Positions 1-12,497 of a stretch of DNA of 64,000 nucleotides are shown one piece after another. Source of the stretch: Serinus canaria (lineage: Eukaryota > Chordata > Aves > Passeriformes > Fringillidae). The stretch lies in the NCBI RefSeq assembly GCF_022539315.1, contig NC_066327.1, positions 16,640,834 to 16,704,833 of the forward strand. The letters are read 5' to 3'. The notes beneath the pieces were generated by a model. The model did no database searches. It was not told the DNA's origin and saw only the letters and a program-made list of their open reading frames with translations. Both the position numbers and the translations under genes were made by a program. Every line of letters begins with the position of its first letter. The stretch's first letter is position 1.

Positions 1-896
1 AGTGACAACTTGGTACTGATATCTATTACGTAATATTAGATGAAATTTCAACTACCATTGAAAAATTCAACTTGAAAAACCCTCAGTGCTTTTCAAGGAG
101 CTGAAGGAAGCACAATCAAGCCATTTATTAAGCAGCAAGAAATAAATATGGCTGCTCATTTCAAATGCTGTATTCTCATGACCAAGTTGGAAAAATACCA
201 ACTGCTATAAAAAAAGACTTAAGAGAGTTTTAGAGGCCTTGATTATATTGGAGGTAGAGTGGCATCTCCACTAACAGCTTTAAGAACTGTCTGTGAGGAC
301 CAAACAAGAAAGGCAGTTATTTATTATTAGCTCACTGTCTGGTCCTAGTGATGCCTTGGATCATTTGTCCTTGGTGCCCAGCTGGAGAAGGAATTGTTTT
401 GTCTCCCTGCTCTATGCAGAGAGCTCACCATCCCCTAATATGAAGCTCAGAACTGCACACTAAAGCAGCACAGAGTCTGAAAAATAGAAAAGCTCAAACC
501 TGAGGCATCACTAGGGGCTACAGGAGGGTGTGAGAGCACAGGGACAGACTGGCATGCTGTCACCACAGATCCCACTGAATCAGATCACCCTCACCTGGAG
601 ACTGTTTCAGCCCCCCTACCACAGCCCCTGTGGTGATACTGGCAGTGAAGCCACCCAAATGAGTCTGAGTATTTTCATGAAATTGCCCTCAAAGCAGCAG
701 CACAAAGGAGCTGGCAGCTGCAGTGCCCTCCTACTCGGTGCACTTTGTAGGGCAGAGCACACAGAAACCACCATTACTTTGTCCTCATTTAGGTCAAGTG
801 TTCACTTAGTGCATAAAACACTGCATCAATTATTTAACCCACTCTGCAGGCATCCCCCAGGGCTCTGAAGCTGCTCCCACCCAGGTGTGCACATAC
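1..896 (-). other. CSNK1A1: CSNK1A1 intron 3 (partial)
   Basis: This AT-rich sequence follows the exon 3 donor. I looked for the HRD-containing exon on the minus strand and did not see it. The short open frame on the plus strand at 530-868 has no recognisable domain. No repeat family or RNA gene was recognised. Confidence 0.85.
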
Positions 897-1023
897 CTGG
901 TCTGCTAGCATAAGCACTGTTTTCATGGTAAACCTGCGAGAACAGAAGTTGAAGAGGTCTTCCAGGCTGGGCCCCAGAAGATCCATGACTAGAACATTGT
1001 AGTCCTTTTCTTGACCATACCAC
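897..1023 (-). CDS. CSNK1A1: CSNK1A1 coding exon 3
   Basis: The acceptor is CTTGCAG at 1024-1030. The exon completes the split Arg codon, then encodes [20 protein letters not shown] and on to [11 protein letters not shown]. This is the N-lobe beta 4-5 region, the hinge and helix D of the kinase. It ends in phase 0 at CAG|GTATGTG (donor at 896). Length is 127 nt. The next residues expected in the family (MISRIEYVHTKNFIHRD) are not encoded between 1 and 896, so intron 3 runs past the window edge. Confidence 0.97.
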
Positions 1024-4000
1024 CTGCAAGAAAGGAAATGATCCAGCATTATTAGCAGGAATCCTGATGCAGCCCAGGGTACCCTCAGTGCTCTCATCTG
1101 CAAGGGCACGTTGCTGACTAATGTTCCATCTTGAAAGCTAATGAGAAATTAATGCTGGTAATATCTTATTTTTCCTGGAAACAAAAGTCTGAGCACAAAC
1201 CAGAACACACATGTTGGCAATCTTCCCTGAAGAGAAAACACTACTCCACTTCAACAAGCAAAATACCAAACACCGGAATGAAAATGCAGCCAAAGCAGCA
1301 GTGTCCTCATACTGAGAGGTGTGTACAGCACCTGGACTGAAATCCCTCTGTAGGACACTTTACTCTCACTGCTCCTGCATCATTTCACTTCACAAAACCA
1401 TCTTCTCTGCACCAGACCAAAGCAGCTCACTCACATACCTTTTCATTTATGTCCCAATTTAAAAAATGCCAATCAAGTTCTACTTCCAATTAAGTCAAAA
1501 GAAAGGCTCTTTATCAAGCTTTTAATATCAGAGAGAAAGCAGCACTTAGGTGTCAGAAAAGAAAAAGTAGAACATCACAAAATATTAATTGCAGCTATAT
1601 TGTGATAGTAACTTTAAGTGCCTAATACATTCATTTTGGACAAAAATAAAGGCTAACAATGCTGTGAGGACAAGCACAAGTCCTTCCTTGGATGTCTTCC
1701 TTTCCAATCCATGTTTAACATTTCCATCACAGCCCTGCTTTATTGCATCTGCAGCTGGGGGTGGTATCTCCCCAGCTAAGCTCCTGAGCAGGCCTGGAGT
1801 CACGCCCTGGACTCCTGCACATCTCAGTGTGAATCTCCACCCTTGAAGGACAGGGCTGGAATATTCTCATCTCCAGTCCTTCTGCACATCCCAGATAACT
1901 ACAGTGAAGGGACAGCTGTGTGTGAAAAACACTTTTGAAGGTGACAGGACCTTCTGTTTGACCAGAAGGCTGCAATTTTGCCTTTTCTGAGCTCCTGGTC
2001 CTTACATCAAGGACCTACCGCCAGCAGTCCAGGGAGAATTTCCCTCAGTTTCCCAACAACAGTGGCACAGACAAAGTACCCAAGCATGTGCCTCACAAGA
2101 AGAGCATGCAGATAAAAAAACAAAACCTCAAGATTCAGCTAAAGTAGCAGTTGGGTCTTAAATATCTGTACAGACGCTGTATTTCCACTTTAGGCAATGA
2201 CTGCAGTACACCAATGCATGGTTGTCTGGAAAACAGTTACCACTGATAATAAAGTCAACAAATTCCTAGGTACTCACAGGATTCCAAGCTTAGCTTAGCT
2301 GGGATAGTAAAATAAAATGTTTACAAAGCCAGAGAGAAAAGATTCTATATTTGGATTTGTTTCAGAAACTACTGGCCTGGATCTCCCCACTGTCTGGATC
2401 CTAGGAGAAACCATACCCTTCATTCCTGCATTATAAATCTGAATAAATCTATAAAGTTATAAATCTGAATAAAGTTATATATGAGCTGTGGCTCACACTC
2501 CCTGTTTTACAAATCAGTCTAAGACCTTTACTCATTCTCTGCATCAAAAGGGGATGCAGAAAATACGTATTTTGAAAGCAATCATTCAAATGAAATGTCA
2601 ACAGAACAGCTCTGTAAACAGCTCCAGGGGTCACAGGTGAAAATGAAACATTATGGTCACCTAAAGTAATGAAATTGGAGCAAATGACCTGCCTAGGTAT
2701 TCTGTCCTACAAAATTTAGGTTTGTTGAGAAAAATAAATAGTGAGTAATGGGCTGAAATAAAGAATTCTAAGGAGTAAATCAAGATCTAGATAAAGTACT
2801 ATTTTCTTCAAGGGATGGAATTCTAATTGAGATGCTGAGTGTAATTGTTCAGCACAGCAATGGTTCAGTGCCCAAGAGATGCAGTGAAGGGAAAAAGATC
2901 AAAGATCAGCCTTCAGTGGAGCTAAGAAAATTGAGTCCCAGCCTCAGAGACAAGGTGAAGCTGATGCAAAGGAAGCCCACCCTGGAAGGTACATTTTAAA
3001 AACCTTTTTGTTCCTCCACAGGGATCTATCTGCAGAGTAAGTGCCGTAATTCAGGATGATTGCACAACCTCTGTTTGCCCTATTTCTATGTATGAACAAG
3101 AATTCTCATCTCCTGACCACTCTGCTCAGGTGGAAAGCACATTCAATTCTTCAAGACAAAGAAATAAGGCAGAACCTCTTAATATTTCATTTCCACATTT
3201 ACCTGCCTGTAATTCCTCACTGAAGACTGTGACACCTATTCATTTCTGCTGGCAACTGGAACATCTTCCAAGGTATCAGAGTGTTTTATTTACTTTGCTA
3301 ACACTCCAAGTAAGTTTTCATTTCCCTTGGAACATTTCCAGGGAAAATGGGATTAAGAAGTAAAGCAACATCGTGTCCACTCAAGGTGTAGGAGCTGCTA
3401 CTACTGGGAGCACTGAATGAAAGGACTTTAGGAGTCTTGGCTTTTCTTAGGAAAAATGGGATATTAGGATATATAAAAGCTGGTGTCCCAAAAAGAGATC
3501 TTCACAAGTTCTTATATGCATCAGCAGGGAAACTTGGAATTATCTACTAATATGAGGGAATGATTCATACAAAGCCCTGGGCAACTATTAGGTGGTACTG
3601 GCATCTCAGAATACAAGTGTGCCACATGTCTGAGAGACCCATGGACTTTTGTCAGCACACCTGTCCTTTCCCTCATGAAGCAACACATCTCAAGTAAGGG
3701 AGAGTTTTGGAGGGGAGTAAAAAGTGGCAGCAAGAGACTGAACTACTCGAGAGCCATTTTGGGTGGCTAATCACTCGGATTTAGTTACATACAATGTATC
3801 ATTTCAAGATGAGAAGCTGATTTACCGGAAAAACTTCTCCTGATCTTTCTCTAATTGATTCCTAGTGCGCTTTATATCCTTACACAAAACATTAACAGGA
3901 CAGAATCATGAGGAATAGTGGAGTGTACCCTTGAACAGGCAGTGTCACACAAACATCTGATACAGATGTTTGAGCTTCAAGGTGTGCCCAAGCTCCCAGG

Positions 4001-7000
4001 AAGGAAAATGCTTCATCACTCTCCCTTCCTCATCTGTTTAAAGCTATATAATCAATCTATTCCAATTAGTCAGAACACAGTAAAGCTCTTTTATGAAGCC
4101 TTCTATCAGAGCATGGTTAAAGGCTGAGCACAGTGACCTGAATTTGACTTCAGTGACTTGTCTGTGTGAAAGACCCAGAGTGGACACGTCACCAAGTTTC
4201 CAAATCACGTGGAGTGAGAGCCTCATCTGTAACCCCAGCATAAACACAAAGCTGAAATTTTCTAACATCTTGGATTTCAGTGTCTGAGCTCTGTGGGAAC
4301 ATCCAAGTCACACCACACAGCAGTTTGAAAGTGTTTAGTTTCTAAATAACACACAATAAAGCAGGTATGATGTCAGGTCACATGCCAAGTGGATGTTTAC
4401 TTGAACTGACATGGGGTGGGTTTTAAATTCTCTTGACTAACCTCGAGACAAGGAAATGAAATCCTGATGCATATCTAGTACTTGGTGGCAAACAGTGTAG
4501 TCAGCTCTACCCAAACTTAAAATCCTTCTGTCTTTTCAGAGCTGCATCTTTCAAAAAATCAATGACTTCTATTTCAGCAACTGTGTATTTTGTAAATAAT
4601 GTGAAGGACAAAAGAAATGTTTTTTAATAGCTTGGGTTGTTTGGTTTGCATTTTTATTTGTTTTAGCTAAGAAAACATTTCATTTGGTTATTAATAGTAT
4701 TTTTTCACATCTTCCTTTGAAAGGGTCAAACAGAACTAGGCAAACTAGCAGAGAAAGGGGGAGAAGGGCTAACAGAATCACAGAGAAATTCCAGTCCAGT
4801 TTCACACTGTGTCACTCACACAATTCCAGTCAATAACCAGCAGTTTCATTCACTAAACTGGCAATTATAATAATTACAACGAGGTAGCAAACCCAGCACA
4901 AGTACCCAAAATGTGTCAGAAATAAATAAAAGGATTCAGGAGATTCACATTAAAAATAAAACCAAACAAATTCAGATCAAGACAAAGGAAATTACTGAAT
5001 TAATAAATGACAGCTGCAAGCCACTGGCAAGAAACCCCAAATCCCAGAATTCTGAAGACATGGAGGCAATGAAGGCACCTCACTTTGCCTACAGCTTATA
5101 CAAAAAAGCAGAACATGAGCTCAATGTCACAGAAAACTGTTCCCACCACCAGACAAACCATGACAAGACCATTTTGTTCCAACTTAATAAAAGCTCTCCT
5201 CAATCAACACCTGCTTTGCCAGGTAACCCATCCTCCACTAAAGGCTTCTGTCAGCTCCATCACTGACTATTCCCACAGGGGCTCTGGCAATTACACACAG
5301 AGCTACAGGAGGCTGTGCTTTTGTCAGACAAAAACATCTCCTGGTGCCTCACTGCAGGGAAGGACAATTCTTCCAACACTGAATATCTGAACTCAAACAT
5401 TTGCACTTCCATTACAAAAAGGGTGATTCTGGCTTCTTTGACATTACATAAACTTTTGCCACTTTCATAAATTATGGTGTGTGACTCTAGGATTACTCTG
5501 TGTAATCCTGTGTAATTAAGTTCTCAGCACTTGTGTTTTCAAGCAACAAGTGAAAGAGCTCTCGTGACAGAAATGGAGATTTCTCCATTGGAGTCAGAGG
5601 AACTAAGGTGGATTAAAAAGCTGTTAGAACAAAAACGTAAGGTAAAAAAGCAAGCTGGAAAGAACTTGCTAACAGAATTACCTGAGCTCACCTAATTAGT
5701 AAGTTTGACAAGTCAGCAGGCACATGAGGGGGAATATGCAAGTCTGAAAGCCTCATGGACACAAAGGATTCAGACATCCCACAGCAATCCAAATGGCACC
5801 GATGTGGTGAACACTCTGGAACTGTATTCCAACCCTGCCAGCCCTAAGTCACTCACACAAAAGTCTCTGAACTGGGCATTAGTCAGATGATGGGACTAAA
5901 GAGAAAACACTGACCTCCCTGTAATTACAGAGCTCTGATATCCCTGAAAAATACCAGGCTCTCCTACCAGGAAAAGGGCAGCTGTTCCACACAGAACCTG
6001 TGAATTGGGATCACTGCTGCAAGCCCTGTCACCAGCTCAGGAAAGGAAACCCAAATCCCAACAGGGGCACAAAAGAGACCTCAGGAAAAACGGGATTGTG
6101 ACCTCTGCAATCATTTACTCCAACAGCTCAGCAAGGCAGTTATGGAGCGATGCAATTATTCCTTACAGATACAGGAGGATGGGAAAAGGGAAAAGGTTTT
6201 TAACAAAAATCAGGAAAAAAAGAACTGGGAGTTGACTGCCTGTGGGTCCAAGCATTATCTTCAGGCACAGAAGCTCTCTGGCTCTCTGTGTCCAACAACA
6301 CAATCATGAGCCCTGCCCTGCTGGCCTAGAAAGTTGTGATGTTGCACCTGACTGATTCAGACCCTTCTGCTCCCATGTTCTCAGCACAGACATCTGACAA
6401 ATAATGACTGTGCAGACAAACTGGAAAGGGAATTATGCCTGTAAAAATGCACTGAGTCTTACAGACACTGAAGCAACACACAAGAGAAAGGTAATCCATC
6501 AGAGATTCATTTCTAAATTGACACATATTTTATATTTCTGCTTTATCTCCCCTGAAACTGGAAAAAGCACTTAACTGCTAAGCAGCTAGGAGTAATATAA
6601 ATGAACTTCACATAATATGGCATGACTGAAATCCTGAAGTGCAATATTTAGCAGATGTCACCTAACGTTAGTTGCCATGGAGAGCATGAATTAGGCCACC
6701 CAAGCACTAAATAAAGAAACAGCCATGAACACCCTACGCTATGGAACTGGCTGCACTCTATAAATAAAATTCTGGATCACTTTTTGTACAGTTCTGAGAG
6801 CAATCCACGAAGGATGCCAGCACAACTCATCCCCCAGCAAGGAGGTGGCTTCATCTGCCCAGTGTGATGCTGCAAACATGCAGCTCCCTGTTCTGCTGAG
6901 CTGTTCCATAAACTCCAGGAACACCTGGGAGGAAGGCAGGAGTTGAGTTTCTCCTGCAAAAGCCAGGAGTTGCAGTTCAGTGAAAAGGTGAACCATTAAT

Positions 7001-10000
7001 CCACAGTGGGGACAGCAAACATCACCGAGGAAAAGAATATTCTAGTATTATGTTTGCTGATCATTTGTTATTCAGGAGTAACACTGACCTCAAACTCCAA
7101 AAACTGACTTAAGGCAGGGAGAAAAAAAATCTAACCATGTCTCTCTCTCGGATGCTTTGACAAAATCCACAAAGACCAACTAAAGACAAGAGTTACGACT
7201 GGTGGAAAACAAGAAATAAATTTTATTTACATATATTTATTTTCTTAATAAAGGAACCATAGGTATTCATTTAAAAGATTACCTTCCATTTTATTTAGAG
7301 GCATCTGGTTACATATCAGGTGGTTCCACCCTTCAATATGCAGACTAACTAATAACAGAAAGTTAAGGAATAGTAGGATTTATTGATAGAACCATTTTTT
7401 CTGGAGGGGGAGTGGGGTTTCTTGTGGGTTTAGTGAGGGCTTTTCTGTTTTTCTCATGGTGGTTTGGGTTTTTTTGGTGGTTGGTTGGAGGTTTTATGCT
7501 GCAGGAAGTCACTGAGAAAACAGCTAAAAATGCAGGTGTTTGAGAGGTGTGTTTACAGCTTTTTAAGCACTGCTAAAAAAATCAACATTTTAAGTGCTCA
7601 AGGCAAACTCGGTTGTGATAACTCTTGGATTACCAACCTTGACCACTTTTTTCCATCACAGGTAGTGTTTAATGAAGATGTACAAGGGCACATTCTGTTA
7701 TTAATAATTACTGAGCACCATGGCAGTTATCAACCAGAAGCACAAATATTGTAGATAATTTTTTTTCCAGAAAACTCGACTCAATTGAGAATTTCTCTCT
7801 GAATTTCTCAACATCAAAATATTTGCAAGTGCTGCATTGAAAAACTCAGAAATGTGGAGATTGACTTATTCAGTTTGCAAGGGAACTTTGCAAAAAAAAA
7901 AAAAAACACCACTCACAAAACACTAAGTCAGTAACTTTTTGTTTTTAATTTACAAATAGCTGATCTTCATCAAGGATACAACCAATAGCTGATGAACACC
8001 ATAAATGGCAAAAAAATCAAGAGCTGCTGTCCCAGGTAATTTGAATGATTGCTTTTGTGAATAAAGCTTTACCAGAGTTACACTGTGGACAAACACCCAA
8101 AAATCAAACACACTGTGCTGCAATCCTCCAAGGCAGCACCAGGAATTGGGGAATAAAGGTGGATAGTCCCAACTAATAGGATCAGTGCCCAGTTAACAAG
8201 ATTACAGCTCAAAATGCTTTGTCACTGAAAAAGAGAGGAAAAAAAGCAAAGGGCAGCTGATGAGGGAGAACAATGAGAATAGGCCCAGCAGAATGCTGGG
8301 GCCTGGCCACAGTGTCCTAAAGGCACAGCAGACTGTCACAATGTTAAGCTTGGTTCAAGAGCCTTTTGGGAAAAAATAAAGTAATAATTAAGCAAAATTT
8401 AAACATCAAGAAATAAAATATAGCTTAAATATTTTTTGAGTATTAATGAAGGTTTTGTGCAACTTTAGGGTAAATTTCAGAAACTTTGCTGCCCTTTTAG
8501 GGAACAATAAGGAGCAAATTTAAAGATCTAAAGTGGTTTAGAATATTCAGAGAATGGAATTTCCAATTCATTCACACCAATCTCATTTTTTTGCTATTTT
8601 CTGTACAAACATGTTCTAATAAAGTGGAATTAAGCACCAAGGCCCCTCATTCAACTTCCATGACAGGTGAAGGCTCACTGTTGACCCCACAGAAACATTA
8701 AACCTTTAACACCAAAACTGAGAATTTTGCTCATTAGTTTCTTGCAATGAGCCAGAAAGTCCCTCAAATCAACCCTCAAGCCTGTAAAATGAATTGCTTG
8801 GTTCTAGATAACTTCAGTGACACTCTAGAGACATCATCTTGTAATTCTAAAGGCAGAACTCAGCTTTAGAAACAGGACCCCAACGAATGAGCAATCCAGA
8901 CCTCATTTATTATCTCAGTTCTGAGTCACAGAACCACAGCAGAGTCCACTTGAGTGAGGCAAAGTCACATCATGCAATTGCCAGGAAGTTGATCTTGGCC
9001 AGTGCATCACTTAAGTAGGTGAGAAACAGAGGAAAAGTCCATCACTCCCAAATGAGGAACACAATTTTTTGTGTTGATGTGTCCAAGATGTGGACTGAGT
9101 TTTATAAAGCATAGCAATGGGGAAATTTTGGCATGATTCCTTCATTTCCTATCAAATTCTTGTGCTGCTGCTGTTTAAAGGTGTCACATTACAGAAATTT
9201 TACCAAATGTATTGACTTTCCTTCAACTTGATTCACCCTTGTGAATACACTGAGCCAGGAACAGCTTATTCCCCAGTGACAGCATATTATTATAACACAA
9301 TGGTGGCAATGGATTGTCAACCACACATGCAAAGTGACCTAAGTATTGACTTGGATTCAAAGCACCATGGATTCTACTTCTACTAAACACAGAATATTCT
9401 AATATTTGTCACAGGAACTGTGCTGGTCCCTTACTCAGCTTCCTCTTAAAAGAAAATAAATCTAAGAATGCTGATTTAGAGTTTCTCAAGCTTCACCAAA
9501 CCAGTATCAGCAGCCCAGAGAAACCTCTCAAGGAGCATCTGGCACATAAAAATAGATTTACAATTAATGCTGCATCTGAAAAGCAAAAGAGTATTTCCAA
9601 AAAGACACTTTTCTAGAGAAATACTACAAAGATTAAAAGATTCAGGTTGTGAGACCTAAAAGGACTGACTGACAGCCTTTAGCACAATGAGTCTATGAAT
9701 CAGTTTGGCAAGTGTTTCCTCATTAATCCAGTCTCAATTTTTTTGGACCTTGTATTATTTTTAGGTGGTACAAGAATACCAAATACAGAGGAAAGCTGCA
9801 GTTGAAGCCAGAGGCAAGTTTCTCAGCAGGCAAGGTATCAGTATTTCCCAGGACATTTTAACCAAATACAAGAAATGAAACAGTATCTCAGAGGAAAAGC
9901 CAAAAATTTGCAACTTGGCCTCATTATAGCACCACTCATTTACTTTTCAAAAAAGCAGTTCAAGAATGCCTGCTTTTCCAGTTCTGTGATGAAACACCTG

Positions 10001-12497
10001 ATATCTGCTTGCTCTGGCTGTTTTCCCAGTTATCCCTGTTTTAGCATGCAACTATACCGTGAAAGCTTTCCAAAATGCAATTCCTATTCTTTCAGTTGTG
10101 AAATAAAGGCAGCCACATGTGAGAAAAGAAGGAAACTGTATTCTCAAAGAAAGACTGCATCTGTTTTCACACCAGCAACTCTGTTGAAGCTGCAAGTATT
10201 TAATTCAGGTATGTTGATTGTGTCCCTGCAAAAGGCTGGAGTGAATGGGGACAGATGGCCAGGACAACACTGTCTCCTCCAGCTCACATTCAGGATCAGA
10301 GCCAGTTGTGTTTGGGGGGAAGGAGGAGGGAGCTATTAACCTCAGAAATGCAGATTTGTACTAGGCTTAGTCCAAATTAACACAGAATCTGGGCTACGTC
10401 ATAGCGAGAACTTTAAAACAGACCCTAAACGTCACCATTCATCCTGTACTTAGTCAGGAAGGGTTAAATTAAATGGAATCCACTTAGTGGGTGAACCCAT
10501 TCTGTAAGTCTGACATAGAACCTAAGCTGAAATAGTTTGTGCAGCTCAAGGAACAAAAATCCTTTAGGCCATTGCGTCAAGGAAAAAAAAAAGCTTACTT
10601 TAAAAACAATTATTAACAAAGTTTCAAAAAAAGGAACAACTTGTAAAAAGTCTCCCAGAAAAAAGTGAAGTTTCATGTAACTCTTTGACACCCAGATTCC
10701 GGAGTTGGGCTTTACCCCAGGGTAACACCTCGATAATCCCAGGAGGAACAACCCCTCCAGGGGTCCTGCACCAGCGATTTTCTGCCAGGTCAGGAAATTG
10801 TGAAACCCTGCCGAAGTTTCAGTTGGAATACGAAGCGAGGAGCCGCATAATGAGGAACTGGGAGGGATTAATCCCGTACGGAAAGGCTGGTGACGCATCT
10901 GTTGCGGGCAGCAGAAAGGAGCCGCTGCCATTTCATTCCTGCTCCAGGTTCTCCGCAGTCTCAAGGCTGGCGGCTCATAACTATGAAAGGAAAAAGGCAC
11001 AAGCCCGAGCACGTCCCTTGTCCCACCAGGAGAAGGGGGAGGGTTAATCACGTCCAGCCGCCATTTTCTGAGCGGAGCAGGAAGACATGTTGAAAAAAAA
11101 AAAAAAAAGAGAGAGAGAGGCAACAAAAGAAAGCAGCCATTTCCATGGACGGCTCCCAACTCTCTGCCTCTCTGAGAAACAGCCTCCTCACACTTTGTTC
11201 TAATGGCCACAAGAATTTCTCGCTGGGTGTCTCGCTCTCTATCCAGTCAGCAAGCCTGCCAGAGGAACCCTGCGAGTTGGAGAGCTTGGAATGGAGCATT
11301 TCCCCCTTTACCACCCCCAATCCTGCACGGGTAAATTTCTTTCCACGGCAGTGCCCTGCCTGACACTACAAAGTATAAAAAAACTGCTAATATATAGTAA
11401 TAAGCATGACCAAAAAAAGTCATGCCAACCACACAGAAACGCCACTGGCACACACGGCTCATTCCTACCGTATATGTGGGATGCCAACTCCTCCCTGCAG
11501 GATCTTGTACAGTTTGCTTTCATAGAGCAGCTGGGGGTGCCGAGCCTTCTGAGACTCCAACTTCACAGCAACTTCCTGCAGTGAGAGGGAACAAGGAGTC
11601 AGGGCAGAGCGTCCACCGAGCTTTAAGGGGCACAGCACTTTCACATCCCCCACACACCCCCGATGCCAACGCTTTCGGGTATATATTTATTTATTTCCCA
11701 GCTCGACGTGCCGCATTTTGTGGCGTCTTCCGATAAAATCCACATCGCGGTGATCTGTACATAAATATCCATCCCGGGTCATGCATTTGAGCTAGAGATG
11801 TGGAGTCTTCAGAACCACTTAAGTGAGGAAGAACATACGTGGGTGTTTCTTCTTTGCAGCTCGGAGCCGTGAGGGGGAGGAAGAAAAGAAAAAAACCCCA
11901 AAGGAAAAGCTGGAAAAACAGGGGGATCTTCTTTGTTTCTATTAGTGTTGATGAAATGAGATACAAAGTGTTCCCCAGCCGAGGCAGAGGAGGAGATGAA
12001 TGGCGGGCGAGGGACGACGACTCTGGCCGCTCACAAAACACAAATATGTTTAAATATCTTTGCCCACAATGGTTTTCGCCTCTTTTCTCCTCTCCCAAGT
12101 GCTGGGTGGGGGAGCCCGCGACTGTGGCTCCGCTGTGGAAGGGGCACCGAGGAAGACCCTCTGTGTGGAGGGGGGAAAGAAGACCCCGGGGGAAATGGGG
12201 GAGAACGAAGCCTCTCGTAGACAGGAAAGCAGGGGAAAGGAGACCCTCGGGGCAAGGAAAACCCCACCCCGGGGACACGGAGGGCACCGCCGGGGGCAGG
12301 TGGGGCTCGGAGCGGCGATGGCTGCTGCCTGGCTCCCCCCGGGGAGCCGAGGGGGGAGTGCGAGCGGCCCTTACCTCCCCGTTGGTGATGTTGATCGCCA
12401 AATAGATGTCCCCGAAGGAGCCCGACCCGATCTTCCGCACCAGCTTGTATTTGCCTCCGACAATGAACTCGGCCTTGGAGCCGCTGCTGCTCGCCAT
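897..12497 (-). CDS. CSNK1A1: CSNK1A1, casein kinase I alpha (gene-level; coding exons 1-3, 5' part only)
   Basis: CSNK1A1 encodes casein kinase I alpha, a constitutively active Ser/Thr kinase. It primes beta-catenin (Ser45) in the destruction complex and acts on p53/MDM2, NFAT and PER proteins. Three minus-strand coding exons join cleanly: 12375-12497 (codons 1-41), 11469-11575 (codons 42-76 plus two bases) and 897-1023 (one base plus 42 codons). Together they give 119 residues that appear identical to vertebrate CK1alpha as I recall it. Visible elements are the glycine-rich loop ([10 protein letters not shown]), the VAVK lysine strand and the [10 protein letters not shown] hinge segment. 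The family protein is about 337 residues. The catalytic loop (HRD), DFG and C-terminal lobe must lie beyond position 1. All donors are GT and all acceptors AG with pyrimidine tracts. The identification is secure. Confidence 0.97.
1024..11468 (-). other. CSNK1A1: CSNK1A1 intron 2
   Basis: This 10.4-kb intron lies between the exon 2 donor and the exon 3 acceptor. Up to about 10.6 kb it is clearly AT-rich, full of short A or T runs and stop codons in all frames, including an A15 run at 7892-7906. GC content rises as it nears exon 2. A pure A16 followed by a GA run sits at 11093-11119. I recognised no CR1 end, no second gene and no small RNA. Its open frames (up to 248 codons on the minus strand at 10464-11210) have low-complexity translations and are probably chance. 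Confidence 0.85.
11093..11119. repeat. A16 plus (GA)n simple repeat
   Basis: Sixteen consecutive A residues are followed directly by alternating GA units. The tract lies in CSNK1A1 intron 2, about 350 bp downstream (in gene direction) of the exon 2 donor. On the transcribed strand it is a TC run followed by T16, a pyrimidine tract. Probably a polymorphic microsatellite. Confidence 0.85.
11469..11575 (-). CDS. CSNK1A1: CSNK1A1 coding exon 2
   Basis: The exon starts in phase 0 after CTGCAG and encodes [20 protein letters not shown] through GVGIPHI, plus the first two bases of the next Arg codon. It holds the catalytic VAVK lysine (Lys46 in family numbering) and helix C. Length is 107 nt. The donor reads CG|GTAGGAAT at 11468. 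It matches vertebrate CK1alpha exon 2 residue for residue as far as I can recall. Confidence 0.97.
11576..12374 (-). other. CSNK1A1: CSNK1A1 intron 1
   Basis: This is a short 799-nt intron with a GTAAGG donor and a CTGCAG acceptor. Its 5' half (gene direction) is still within the CpG island; the 3' half contains an AT-rich patch (TATATATTTATTTATTT near 11681). In the frame of exon 1 it stays open down to about 11691, which is unusual but probably reflects its GC-rich composition. Confidence 0.85.
12375..12497 (-). CDS. CSNK1A1: CSNK1A1 coding exon 1
   Basis: This exon encodes codons 1-41, from [11 protein letters not shown] to the end of beta strand 2 at ITNGE. It includes the ATP-binding glycine loop IGSGSFG. 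The start is the family's usual Met, in a favourable context (G at -3, G at +4). The donor at 12374-12371 reads GAG|GTAAGG and the exon ends in phase 0. It lies inside the CpG island. The reading frame stays open through most of intron 1, so unspliced RNA would encode a long nonsense tail. Confidence 0.97.

Noticed and set aside
8900..8960. 'gagtcacagaaccacagcag' as a CR1 end
   Set aside because: Similarity to the CR1 'agaatcacagaatca' motif is too short and no adjacent CR1 blocks follow.
10464..11210. 248-codon minus-strand ORF in CSNK1A1 intron 2
   Set aside because: The translation is dominated by Phe and Pro runs from simple repeats, and the segment lies between well-defined exons 2 and 3 without splice support.
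11681..11700. TATATATTTATTT as a TATA box for CSNK1A1
   Set aside because: It lies inside intron 1, downstream of the start codon. The true promoter is a CpG island.
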